Assembly: GCA_965227445.1 (NCBI GenBank)
Contig: OZ245751.1
Location: forward strand, 1,798,001 to 1,862,000
DNA from: DT-110 sp030148525
GTDB lineage: Bacteria > Bacteroidota > Bacteroidia > Chitinophagales > Saprospiraceae
DNA length: 64,000 nt
Reading direction: 5' to 3'
Part shown: positions 49,782 to 61,000 of the stretch, one piece after another
How positions within the stretch are numbered: the first letter of the stretch is position 1
Layout of the letters: each line of letters opens with the position of its first letter
Program-made: the position numbers and the translations under genes
The notes under the pieces: generated by a model
Databases searched by the model: none
What the model saw: only the letters and a program-made list of their open reading frames with translations
What the model was told of the DNA's origin: nothing

Positions 49782-52700
49782 TTAGAAGCCGAGGTTAATC
49801 GACAAACCGAAGCTGCGGGTTGAGGGCAACTGTGTACTCTCAAATCCGGGTACAAACAATCCATTACGGATGGAGAATGTCTCCGGGTCGATGGATGGTA
49901 CATTGGTAAATAGCAACAGGTTGCGTCCTACGAGTGATACCTGTGCCCGGCCTAGTCCCATACGATCGGTTAAGGCAGTCGGCAGGGTATAGGTCAGACT
50001 CACCTCACGCAGTTTGACGTAAGTGGCATCATAGGTAGCCGCTTCAATATTATCGCGGTTAAAGCCATTGCCGTAGTAGTTGTAGAAGTAACCGGTATAT
50101 CCGGCACCACCTGGTTCTACTTCCACATCGTTTGGTACGTACTCCGGATTCTCGGGGGTTCCGACGTTTTTCACACCGGGGCCGACAACACCACCTTCCT
50201 GCTCGAGGGTGTAGACGGGGTCACCGGCTGCATCGTAATCGACGGAGTACACGGTACGTCCTTCGGTGGTGAGCAGATCAAGGTTGGGATCATCTTCATT
50301 AGTAATCGTACCGCCAGTTGCCATCAAGGCGTGGGTACGAGAGTAGATGTTACCGCCGAATGATCCGTCGAATAAGAATCCAAGACTCAGGTTCTTATAC
50401 GAAAGAGTGTTGTACACACCAGCGCGGAAATCCGGCTGGTAGGAACCGGCCGATACTTTATCGGTCGTGAGTTGTGGCAGGCCATTCTCGTGAATGATCT
50501 GTCCCGCAAATTCTCCGTTGGGTACGCGCTGGAAACCGAGTCCGTAAAGTTGGCCTAAAAGTTCACCTTCTTCGGCGACAAATTCCAGGTCGGCGCCACC
50601 CTCATCACCAGGGAAGAGGTCGGCTACAATGGAATAGCGACCACTGGTTACTACGTCGGGAAGACTTTCCACGATAGCGCGGTTGCGACCAAAGTTAAGG
50701 GTCACGTCCCAGTAAAAGTCAGACGTTTGTACCGGACGAGCAGCCAGGAATATTTCTACACCTTTATTGCTGATCTCACCACCGTTAGTCGTGATGAAGT
50801 CGTAACCGGACGAAGCAGCAACCGGCAGGTTAATTACCTGATCGAAACTCAACATATTATAGTAGGTCGCATCGAAACGCAAGCGATCACCAAAGAACCG
50901 CAAGTCGATACCGGCCTCGTAGGCACGGGTGCGCTCATTGGTCAGGTTCGGGTCGGCAATGGTCCGGCTAGTCGTGAATACCGAGTTGCCTCCATAGGCT
51001 GCCTGTGGCGTAAAGGTGTTGCCAAATGAGTAGGGTGGTGCACCATTACCCACCTCGGCGTAGTTACCCTTAATTTTCAGGAAACTAATAGCTGAAGACG
51101 CTGGAATCTGTAATGCTTCCGACAAGATGGCACTGGCCGATACGGATGGATACAGGAAGCCGTATTCGGAATTGTCGATACCTGCTTCGGGATCAACCAA
51201 TGTACTGCTCCAGTCCTGGCGCAGTGTAGCATCTACATACAGGAAGTTTTTATACGAGAAGCTGGCAACACCAAATACGGAATTGATGGCCTGCTCGGTA
51301 GTCTGTGACTCCACTTGTACACCCGACTGGGCATTGGTCAGTGTGTATACACTTTCGCTGGTTCCGGGAAACTTCAGTTCCGGGTTGTTAGCTACCAGGT
51401 ACTTGGCATTTTGCTGCATCAGGTTACCACCAACTTTCAACTCTACATCAAAGTCAGAATTGTCCTTCAATCCGGTATTATAGCTCAGCAGTAATTCCGT
51501 GTTAGTCTCCTGGAAAGAGATCTCATCTTCCCGGTAGCTACCATTTTCACCGGGCGTGGCCTTTGTCGAAGGTGCGCGTCGGTACTGACGCTGATCATCG
51601 ACCACGTCGGCTCCAAAACGGAAGCGGACATTAAAGCGGTCGCTGAAGTTGTAGGTAGCTACGGCGTTACCGATCAGACGATTGGACTGAAAGGAGTTGG
51701 TATTCTCGTTGGCGATAAACCAGGGGTTATTCACCCACAGATCCTCTACGTACCGCTGTTGGATACCTTCCTGCCCCGGTTCCCAGTAGTCGCGCAGATC
51801 GTCGATCTCCACCTGGCGTGGGTACCACAGCCAACCGTACATTACGGAGGAAGACTCGTCGTATCCGGCATTGGGGACATTACCTGAGGCCGAGCGTACA
51901 TACATACCGTTCATCCGCAGGGTAAGTTTGTCGTCAAACAGCCGCTTACCGATGCTGGTCTGAAAGGTGTTTCGCGACAAGTCAGAGTTAGGTACAATAC
52001 CGCTGTTGCTGGTATTGGTGTAACTAAGGCGGAAGTCACCATCATCCGAGCTATTGCTGATAGCCAGGTTGTTAATAGAAGTCACGCCGGTATTGAAGAA
52101 ATTCCGAATATTGTCAGGAGCCGGAGTAAAAGGTACAGGCTCACCGTCGGAGTTAAACTGCTTGATGAGCTGCCCGTTCATACGAGGGCCCCAGTTCTCA
52201 CCGTAGGCTTCGTAGTATTCCTTGCCACCGATGTAGTTTGAGCCGTCCAGGTAGCTGTATTTACCACCACCACCAAAACCGAATTCGTTCTGGTAATTGG
52301 GCAGCTTCAGGATGGTTTCCATGGTCGTGGTGGAGTTGATGGAAACGCCCCATCCTTCCGTATCTTTTCCGGTCTTTGTCTCGATCAGGATCACCCCGTC
52401 GGCAGCACGGGCACCATAGAGGGCCGAGGCAGCTGGTCCTTTCAGGACGTTTACGCTGGCGATGTCATCGGGATTCACGATCTGAGCTGCATTACCGAAG
52501 TCGATGGTAGTTGATCCGTTCAGACCGTCATCGAAACTATACAGATCATTGGTAATGGGAATACCGTTCACTACGAACAGTGGCTGATTGTTGCCAAGTA
52601 AAGAGGCGGCACCGCGAATATTGATATTTGCGGAAGCCGTCGGGCCGTTGGCACTTCCGGTAACGTATACACCAGCAGCTTTACCCGCCAGGGCATTCGT

Positions 52701-53150
52701 CACATTAGTGGGTTTGACTTTACTGATTTCATCGGCACCGAGCGTTTGCACGGCATAACCGAGTGCTTTCTCGTCGCGTTCCACACCCAGGGCGGTTACT
52801 ACCACCTCGGACAATTCTACATTTTCCGAAAGGGTAATGTCAAAATTTGTCTGGCCATCGAGCGTGAGCTCCTGAGTGGCATAACCCACATAGGATATCA
52901 CTAATACCTCGGCATTAGGACCAACGACTATTTCAAAGGAACCATCCAGGTCGGTAGAAGTACCTTTGCCGGGATTACTTTGAACGTAAATGTTAGCACC
53001 GATAATTGAAAGACCGTCTTCATCGACGACCGTACCGGTGATCGTTCGCTCTTCTTGCGCCTGTACGGTCCATCCCAAACCCAGGAAGGCCAGGAACAAG
53101 ACAAAGCGCGCTAATTGTGAAAAATGAATAGGTAGATAACTACACTTCAT
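49782..53150 (-). CDS. SusC/RagA-family TonB-dependent outer-membrane transporter (second pair)
   Basis: The start at 53150 gives a signal peptide (QLARFVLFLAFLGLGWTVQA then Q); a frame extension of 19 codons lacks signal features. The 1122-residue protein has a carboxypeptidase-D-like domain (DEDGLSIIGANIYVQSNPGK near 45), the TonB-box-like ELSEVVVTALGVERDEKALG near 112, and a plug with NINIRGAASLLGNNQPLFVV near 175. VNVLKGPAASALYGARAADG is near 230. A long barrel ends in RSFGLSINLGF with terminal Phe. The loop GFGGGGKYSYLDG near 300 is common in SusC proteins. Likely imports a polymer-derived or peptide ligand together with the SusD lipoprotein. Confidence 0.96.
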   Translation of the reverse strand: MKCSYLPIHFSQLARFVLFLAFLGLGWTVQAQEERTITGTVVDEDGLSIIGANIYVQSNPGKGTSTDLDGSFEIVVGPNAEVLVISYVGYATQELTLDGQTNFDITLSENVELSEVVVTALGVERDEKALGYAVQTLGADEISKVKPTNVTNALAGKAAGVYVTGSANGPTASANINIRGAASLLGNNQPLFVVNGIPITNDLYSFDDGLNGSTTIDFGNAAQIVNPDDIASVNVLKGPAASALYGARAADGVILIETKTGKDTEGWGVSINSTTTMETILKLPNYQNEFGFGGGGKYSYLDGSNYIGGKEYYEAYGENWGPRMNGQLIKQFNSDGEPVPFTPAPDNIRNFFNTGVTSINNLAISNSSDDGDFRLSYTNTSNSGIVPNSDLSRNTFQTSIGKRLFDDKLTLRMNGMYVRSASGNVPNAGYDESSSVMYGWLWYPRQVEIDDLRDYWEPGQEGIQQRYVEDLWVNNPWFIANENTNSFQSNRLIGNAVATYNFSDRFNVRFRFGADVVDDQRQYRRAPSTKATPGENGSYREDEISFQETNTELLLSYNTGLKDNSDFDVELKVGGNLMQQNAKYLVANNPELKFPGTSESVYTLTNAQSGVQVESQTTEQAINSVFGVASFSYKNFLYVDATLRQDWSSTLVDPEAGIDNSEYGFLYPSVSASAILSEALQIPASSAISFLKIKGNYAEVGNGAPPYSFGNTFTPQAAYGGNSVFTTSRTIADPNLTNERTRAYEAGIDLRFFGDRLRFDATYYNMLSFDQVINLPVAASSGYDFITTNGGEISNKGVEIFLAARPVQTSDFYWDVTLNFGRNRAIVESLPDVVTSGRYSIVADLFPGDEGGADLEFVAEEGELLGQLYGLGFQRVPNGEFAGQIIHENGLPQLTTDKVSAGSYQPDFRAGVYNTLSYKNLSLGFLFDGSFGGNIYSRTHALMATGGTITNEDDPNLDLLTTEGRTVYSVDYDAAGDPVYTLEQEGGVVGPGVKNVGTPENPEYVPNDVEVEPGGAGYTGYFYNYYGNGFNRDNIEAATYDATYVKLREVSLTYTLPTALTDRMGLGRAQVSLVGRNLLLFTNVPSIDPETFSIRNGLFVPGFESTQLPSTRSFGLSINLGF

Positions 53151-53451
53151 ATAGGATTCTGCTTTTGTGAATGATTTGCTTTCTGTAGAAAACATCCGAA
53201 CATACAACCGACTAATGGGTAAAGAGGGGGATTGTTGACTTGTATAAGTATGACATGTTGAATTGTATAATATGTTATGGGGGTTTTATCTTCACTCCCG
53301 GAGAATTTTCGCAATGGGTAATTGTTTTCCATAGAAAATAATATGGAATACCCATGGGCATCAGTCTTGTTTTTTGGTACAAGGTAGTATTCACAGTATT
53401 TACTACCTTTCGTCTGATATAGTCTAAATTAAATGAGTCAACCCGACTACT
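53151..53451. other. Divergent intergenic region with an inverted repeat
   Basis: This 301-base region separates the second SusC gene from the YjbR-like gene. AAGGTAGTA (53381-53389) and TACTACCTT (53401-53409) form a 9-bp inverted repeat with an 11-base gap. The right arm overlaps TACCTTTC (53404-53411), a near match to the -7 box for the plus-strand gene. No -33 box is evident. The remainder is AT-rich. Confidence 0.45.
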
Positions 53452-53802
53452 ATGGATTTAGAATCATTCCGGCAACACTGCTTGTCGAAACAAAAAGTAA
53501 CCGAAAGCTTTCCCTTTGGTGAAGACGTTTTGGTCTTTAAAGTACTCGATAAGATGTTCGCCACCCTGCGTCTGGACGGCGAAGATCCCCGGGCCAATCT
53601 AAAGTGTGATCCCGAACGAGCCCAGGAATTGCGTGCGAGTTATTCCGGTATTGAGCCCGGCTACCACATGAACAAAAAGCACTGGAATACCATACATTTA
53701 GAGGCGGGAGTAGAGGATGGTCTCATCCGTTCACTGATCGATCATTCCTACGATCTGGTGGTGGCCAGGCTGCCCCGCAAAAAACGAGACACACTGAATT
53801 AA
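53452..53802 (+). CDS. MmcQ/YjbR (DUF419) family protein
   Basis: A 116-residue cytoplasmic protein matching the MmcQ/YjbR fold: TESFPFGEDVLVFKVLDKMF at 17-36, LRLDGEDPRANLKCDPERAQ near 39, GIEPGYHMNKKHWNTIHLEA near 66, and LIDHSYDLVVARLPRKKR near 96. Proteins of this family have a double-wing fold and are often annotated as DNA-binding, but a role is not established. It is four bases upstream of the FAD oxidoreductase gene and probably shares its promoter. Confidence 0.9.
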   Translation: MDLESFRQHCLSKQKVTESFPFGEDVLVFKVLDKMFATLRLDGEDPRANLKCDPERAQELRASYSGIEPGYHMNKKHWNTIHLEAGVEDGLIRSLIDHSYDLVVARLPRKKRDTLN

Positions 53803-53806
53803 ACGC

Positions 53807-54862
53807 ATGGTATACGATATACTGATCGTCGGCCAGGGGCTGGCCGGCACCCTGATTTCCTGGAAACTTGAACAATCGGGATGTACGGTTTACCACGTGG
53901 ATCCCGGGCACGAGCGGGCTTCCAGCAATGTAGCTGCCGGCTTGATGAACCCAATTACCGGACGGCGCTACGTCAAATCATGGCGTTTCGATGATCTTCT
54001 GCCCGTTGCCCGCCAGACCTACCGCGAACTGGAAGAGCTGCTGGGTATTACCTTATACCATGAGTACGGGATTATTCGCAGCCTTTTCAATCACCGGGAA
54101 GAAAACGACTGGCTGGCCCGCACGGGGGATCCCGCTTATCAGCCCTACATGCTGGATGAGCCACGGATGACCACCTTTGCCGATCACATTCGGCCCGCTT
54201 ATTCCTACGGAGAAGTTCGGCAAAGTGCGCAGGTGCACATCGGACGCCTGATCAGGGCTTACCGGGAGCGCCTTTCGGCAAAAAAGGCTCTTCGGGAGGA
54301 GGCCTTTGAGTACGACCAACTCGACATACTCGATCAGGGGGTGCAATACGGAACGATCAGGGCGCGCAGGGTGGTTTTCGCCGAAGGTGCGGCTGCTGCC
54401 AACAATCCATTCTTTGCTCATCTTCCGTTTGGCGGTGCCAAGGGGCAGGCCATCTGGGTGCGTATCCCCGGTGCTGATTTCCCCAAGATCCTGAAGCAAC
54501 GCATCTTTATTGTGCCCTGGGAGGAAGATGTCTACTGGATAGGTTCTACCAATTCCAATCATTTTGACCACGACGGGCCTACCGGGGAGGCCCGGGCTTA
54601 CCTAACCGAACGACTTTCCGATATCCTGACCCTGCCCTTCGAACTCATTGACCACCGATCCGCCATCAAACCTACGGTGAAAGACCGCCGACCTTTTCTG
54701 GGACGTCACCACGAGTACCCCCACCTATATATTTTTAATGGATTAGGCACTAAAGGAACCTCTTTGGGGCCCTATTGGGCAGCACACTTACGCGATTTTA
54801 TCCTGAAAAACAGTACCTTGGATAAAGAGGTCGATATTCGACGCTTTATCAGTATGGACTGA
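53807..54862 (+). CDS. FAD-dependent oxidoreductase (DAO family)
   Basis: A 351-residue protein of the D-amino-acid-oxidase fold. The dinucleotide-binding motif DILIVGQGLAGTLISWKLEQ lies at 4-23. SSNVAAGLMNPITGRRYVKS is near 39, VVFAEGAAAANNPFFAHLPF near 189, DVYWIGSTNSNHFDHDGP near 238, and RPFLGRHHEYPHLYIFNGLG near 301. These are the FAD-contact regions of the family. GLMNPITGRRYVKSW is typical of a Bacteroidota subgroup whose substrate is unknown. No signal peptide, so cytoplasmic. Four bases after the YjbR-like gene, so one operon. A copy of the 14-base hairpin motif lies inside it at 54270-54283. Confidence 0.88.
   Translation: MVYDILIVGQGLAGTLISWKLEQSGCTVYHVDPGHERASSNVAAGLMNPITGRRYVKSWRFDDLLPVARQTYRELEELLGITLYHEYGIIRSLFNHREENDWLARTGDPAYQPYMLDEPRMTTFADHIRPAYSYGEVRQSAQVHIGRLIRAYRERLSAKKALREEAFEYDQLDILDQGVQYGTIRARRVVFAEGAAAANNPFFAHLPFGGAKGQAIWVRIPGADFPKILKQRIFIVPWEEDVYWIGSTNSNHFDHDGPTGEARAYLTERLSDILTLPFELIDHRSAIKPTVKDRRPFLGRHHEYPHLYIFNGLGTKGTSLGPYWAAHLRDFILKNSTLDKEVDIRRFISMD
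54270..54283 (-). repeat. 14-base hairpin motif, copy 16 (TTTTGCCGAAAGGC)
   Basis: In the DAO-family gene, template strand; coding read LSAKK. This is the last copy; none was found in the final 9.7 kb. Confidence 0.85.
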
Positions 54863-55071
54863 CCCCGGAGGCTTGTATAGCAATATTTTTGATGTATGGG
54901 TCGTTGCAAAAAAATGCCCTTCTCTGGCAATTTTGCATGAAAGCGCGGACATTGTCAGAGAACCAAAATGCTATGGAGCGGAAAAAAGGACCAGCCCGGT
55001 GTGTATTTGTACCCAATTCCGCATCCTGTCAAAAACCGATCACGATACTGATGACATTGAAACATGAACGT

Positions 55072-58000
55072 ATGAAGAGGCAATCCCTTTTGGCAACCTT
55101 CCGTCTGACCCTATGCTGTTTGCTGATCAGCCTGGTGCCCCTTTCAGCTCAAACCAATTTGGCTATGACTCCACCTTCTGATTCCACTTTCCAAAAAGCA
55201 TGGAAAGCCGTTGACTCCCTTGGATACGAAGGATTATTCCAGTCGGCACTGGAACGCATTGCCGAAATCAGAGAACAAGCTGCTGCAGCTGATCGTTCCG
55301 ATCAACTGGTGCGGGCCATCATTTACCGCGCCTTTTTCAGCGGCCAACTCGACGAGGATGATCAACTCGCTACCCTCCGGCAACTGATAGGAGAGATGGA
55401 GGAAGCGGAGGGCATTGAATTAGCCATGCTTCGCTCGGCAACTGCGGAATTACTATTTAATTACCGTAAAATGCGTACCTGGCGAAGTAGTGCCCGCACC
55501 GAGGTCAATGACCGGGATACGGCCGATATCGCCGAGTGGAGTCTGAAACGCCTCGATCGGCAGGTTGCCGATTGGTACATCAGCTCCCTCCAACCGGCAT
55601 CGGCACTTCGCAACGAACCCATCGACGACCTGAGTGGTCTGATCAACCCCGGAGAGATGGTTACCGATTTGCGACCAACGCTTTACGATGTGTTGGTTCA
55701 CCGTGCCCTGGACCACTTTAACGATGCTCGTTCTTTCTTGTCGGAGCCCGCTCCGGCAATGTTTTTGCAGGAACCGGAATTATTTGCCGATAATGAAACG
55801 TTTGTGGGGACATCCTTTCAGCGCCCACCCGAAGAGGGATCGCCGACCTACGCCGCACTGCAATTGTTCCGGGAACTCACGGCCTGGAGGATGGAGCAAA
55901 CCAATGAAACGGCAGCCCTGATTGATCTCACCCTTCGCCGCCTGGATTTCGCCCGTACCCAGAGCAGCCGACCCGATTCGGATACCCTTTACCGCCTGGC
56001 ATTGGAAAGGCTCATTTCTACTTATCCGGATAAATCCGGTATCGGATCAGCCTACTACCAATTAGCTGAACTTTGGCAAAATAGCGGACGTTCCTATGAT
56101 CCATCCTCGGGTGAAGCTCACCGCTACGATCTGGTCAAGGCCCGGGAAATATGTCGGGAATGCATAGAAAAGATGCCGGATACCTACGGGGCTAGTCGCT
56201 GTACCGGACTGATCAAGGCAATCGAACGACCCGAACTGGAGGCACAGATCGAAGAGGTCCTCTTGCCGGAGGAACCCATTTTGATGCGGGTCGATTTTCG
56301 GAATATGGAAACGATGTACGTGCGGGTGCTGCGATTCACGGAAGAACAGTATAAAGAATTTGCCCAAATCTACGGAGAGGAACGAACTGCGCTGATTGAA
56401 TCCATGGCAGAAGTTAGTCGCCAAAAGCTCGATCTGCCCGACACGGAAGATTTCCAACGGCACGCCTCCGAATTTCTTGTGGATGGCCTGACTACCGGGC
56501 AATACCTGCTGCAGTTTGCCAGGGATGAGTCCTTTCCCATGCCCAATCAGCGCACTACCGGCCTGATCCCGTTTCAGGTATCGAATATCGCCTTTTTACA
56601 GCGATCGCAGCCGGATGGTCCCATGGAGTTTTCCATACTGCATCGGGGCAACGGGCACCCCATAGAGGGTGCTGAGGTGCAGTTTTTATCTTCGGAGAAT
56701 CGCCGCCCCTGGCGAAAGCTGACGGAGAGAACCTCGGATGACGACGGACTGGTTACTTCCAAGATGGACCGATCCTCCTACCTCCTGCGCATTCAGGTTG
56801 GGAAAGACGTATTATTTAGTTCGGACCGGTATTACGACCGACGTTACAACAATCAGGAGCCCAACCGGGAATTTGTGTCCTTCTTCCTGGATCGCACCCT
56901 GTATCGTCCGGGTCAGACAATCTTTTTTAAGGGCATTGCCTTACGGCAAAAGGGAACCGACGCTCCTGACATCAGCACCGGACAGAACTTCCGGGTTGCC
57001 CTGATCGATGCCAATTACCAGGAAGTTGCCGAACAGACCTTCACTTCTAATGCCTACGGTACGTTTAACGGTTCATTCAAAGCACCCTCGGGTGGACTGA
57101 ACGGCCGCATGCAGTTGCGGGTCAAGGATGGTGACGGGTCGGCTTATTTTCGAGTGGAGGAATACAAGCGGCCTACCTTCGAAGTTTCTATTGACAGCTT
57201 GCCGGATGCTTACCAACTTGGTGATACCGTTGCCCTGACGGGGTTGGCCGAAACCTATTCCGGTAGTGCTCTGAGTCAACAGGCATTTGAGTATCGTGTA
57301 GAAAGGCGCGCCCGTATCCCATGGTGGATGTGGTACCGCCGGGGTATTAGTCCGGCCGTTAACCAATCAGTACAGGTTGCACGCGGCGAAGGGGTAACGG
57401 ATAATGAAGGCCGCTTCCTGCTGGAATTTCCGGCATTGCCCGACGCTACTATCGATCGTGAGCTCAATCCTAGTTTTTTCTACGAAGTTACAGTCACCGT
57501 GACTGATCTTACAGGAGAAACGCACGAGGCTACTAAGCAAATCCGTCTGGGGTACGAGCCCTTTACCTTTGAAGTCACCTGGTCGGAGGACCTGGACTTG
57601 TCAAATCTGCAAGCTCCGGTCTTTTCCGTGACTAATTCAGAAGGAGGCAAGCTATCGGCCACCATTGAGTATCAATTGGTCCGTCTGGATGCCCCGGAAC
57701 AACTATTTCGCAATCGCTATTGGGAGCGACCTGATCTGTGGCAATTGGACGAAGAGGATTACCGGGACCGGATTCCGTATTACGCCTACCGGGGGCAGGA
57801 CGATCCCCGGAACTGGGCCCGATTGGATTCTTCAGCGACCCAATCGCTCTCCTATCCCAATCCGGATCAAATCGATTGGGCCGGCTGGATAGGCGAAGCT
57901 GGGCATTACGAATTTGTAGCTACTGCCCGCCGGGGCGACGGCTCATCAGTTACCCGCAGGCTATATGTGTCCGTTGCGGATCCGGCCGATAAAACGCTGC

Positions 58001-61000
58001 CCGATGGTCTGGTCTGGTGGCAGGGCATTTCGGACCAACGCGCTGAGCCCGGTGATACTATTCAGCAAACAGTCGGTGCTCAGGGAATGGAGCAGGTGCT
58101 GATGGAGATCGAGCGGGAGGGAGTCATCATTCAGCGTCAATGGCTGGATGCTGCCAATTGGGCGAGCAAGTCATACGAAATGGTAGAAGCGGATCGGGGA
58201 AATCTGTTCGTGCATCTCTCCGGGTTGTACAACAACCGCCCCTTTACCAATACTCAACTCATTGAGGTGCCCTGGAACAACAAACGCCTGAACATCACGT
58301 ACGAGACATTCCGGGACAAATTGCGTCCGGGGGCCGCAGAAGAATGGCGCATCCGCATTTCAGGCCCCGATCAGGAAGCCGTTGCTGCCGAATTAGTGGC
58401 CACCATGTACGATGCTTCGCTCGATGCCATAAGCCTTCACGACTGGAATTGGACCGTATACAATCAGCGGACCTACGCTCAGCGCAACTGGTATGCCTCC
58501 ATGTTTAATGCCAATTCGGACCGCATTTTGTTTCCTTTTGAGAGTGGCTCTCCCATAGGACGGCGCGTTTATCCATATCTGGAATGGCCCGAACGGATGC
58601 GTAATTACCCGACCGAATACGGTGCTGTCCAGCGCATGACTATGTCGGCCCGTAGTGTTGAGATTGAAGATATGGCAGCTCCCATGTCGGCCCCGCCTCC
58701 TCCGCCGCCATCCGGCGAATTAGAAGAAATGGTGGTGGCTGGCAGCCAGGAAATGCGGAAGGCCGGAAATGAGCAATCAGCCGAATCAGATTCCATGGAT
58801 AACCAGTCTGATTCGTCTGCTGATCCTCCCGCTGGCAGCATTCGCCGCAACCTGGACGAAACGGTCTTTTTTATGCCGGAATTGCGGACCGATGAGAACG
58901 GGGAGGTTATTATATCCTTTACCATGAACGAGGCCCTGACCCGCTGGAAGTTCATGGGACTGGCGCACACTAAAGATTTAAAATACGCTCTTACCACCCG
59001 GGAAGTGGTTACTCAGAAGGAGCTGATGGTGCAACCTAATCCCCCGCGTTTTGTGCGGGAAGGCGACGAATTGGTATTCACGGCCCGGGTGGCTAACCTC
59101 ACGGATGAGCCACTGACCGGGACGGCTGAACTGGAGCTCTTGGATGCCGCCTCGGGGGCATCGCTTAACCGGGCCTTTGGAGTCAATGCGACGGAGAAAA
59201 GCGTTCAGATCGATGCCAAGGGCAACACTCTGGTTTCCTGGTCTCTGAATGTACCCGCCGGAGTGACCAACGCCCTGACCCACCGGGTCTTCGTACGGGC
59301 GGGTGATTTCTCCGATGGTGAGGAGAGTACTTTACCGGTGCTTACCAATCGCATGATGGTTACCGAGACCATTCCCTTCTTTGTGAGGCCCGGCGAAGAA
59401 GCCGCCATTACTATGCCAAGCCTGAATGATCCCGGTGAAACCATGCGTCCACACCAAATGACGCTGGAATATACGGCTAATCCGGCCTGGTTAGCGGTGA
59501 AAGCCATGCCGTACCTGATGGAGTACCCTCACGAATGTGCCGAACAGCAGTTCAGTCGCTACTACGCCAATGCCCTGGCCGGTAGTCTGGTGACTGATTA
59601 TCCGCGCATACAGGAAGTTTTCGCAAAATGGCGGGAACAAGGCGGCCTGAAGAGTAATCTGGTACAAAATGAGGACTTAAAATCGGCCCTCATTGAGGAA
59701 ACTCCCTGGGTACTGGATGCGCTGAGCGAAGAAGAACAACGTCGTAATATTGCCATGCTATTCGATTTGGATCGCCTGGCCCAGGAACAACAAGACGCAT
59801 TGTCTTCACTGAGAGAAATGCAACTTGATTCCGGTGGTTTTCCCTGGTTTGCCGGTGGCCCCGACAACTGGTACATCACTCAGTATATGGTAGCCGGGAT
59901 GGGACATCTGCGTGCCCTGGGTATCAGTCCGGAAAAGGCATTAACGGAGTCCAGTATGGCAGGGCGCGCCATTCAGTACCTCGATACACGTCTGATCGAT
60001 GCCTACGCCCGCATGTTGGCAGCCGAAAAAGAAGGCACTCTGAAGATGGAGGAGGATCACCTGTCGAGTCTGATCATTCATTATTTATACGCCCGTTCTT
60101 TTTACACGGAGATGCCAATTACTAAAGAACTGGAGCCTGCTTTCAGCTACTTCCAGGGACAAGCGGAAAAATATTGGTCACAACGTTCGGTTTACGAACA
60201 GGGTATGATCGGCCTGGCCGCCCTGCGGGTCAATAAGGCAAAACTGGCTGAGCGGATTCGTCAGTCACTGAAGGAGCGGGCTTTGAGAACGCCCGACCGG
60301 GGTACCTATTGGCGTTATGCACAGGGATACCACTGGATGGAGCGTCCACTGGAGACCCACGCCTTATTGATGGAGTTCTTTGCCAACTGGGAGGAAGATG
60401 CCAACCTGATCGATGAAATGAAACTGTGGTTACTACGGCATAAACAAACAAATAGCTGGGAGACCACCAAGGCTACGGCAAACGCCATCTATGCCCTGCT
60501 GAAAACCAATGGTGACTCCTGGATTGAGGAAGGTACGCCCCAGGCCGGTATTGTTTTTCCGAAAGGAAAGAAGAAAGACTACCTCCCCAGGGTGAACGCA
60601 GCACAACAGGCGACTGAAGCGGGTACCGGCACCTGGAAAGCCACCTGGAAGGGTGCAGAGTTTACGGAGGATATGGCAACCGTTCGGGTAGAGAATAAGG
60701 GTAAAGAAGTAGGCTGGGGAGGATTGTACTGGCAATACTTCGAAGATCTTGATCAGATTGAAACCTTCCGTGAAACACCACTCACCCTCGAGAAGGGAAT
60801 CTACCGTAAGGTCTATGGCGATCAGGGTGCGAACCTGGTAGCTGTCGGAGATAATGAGTCGCTGGAACCGGGTACAGAAGTGGTCGTGAGGTTACGTCTG
60901 GAAGTGGATCGGCCAATGGAGTATATTCACCTGAAAGATATGCGGGCGAGTGGTCTGGAACCGGGGCTCGCACTAAGTGGTTACCGCTATCAGGACGGTT

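Noticed and set aside
54884..54891. TATTTTTG, a perfect -7 box before the macroglobulin gene
   Set aside because: No -33 element at the right distance; a promoter may be here, but the evidence is too thin to list.
54889..55071. A 61-codon extension of the macroglobulin frame
   Set aside because: It contains no signal peptide, reads like leader sequence, and the ATG at 55072 gives a normal signal peptide.
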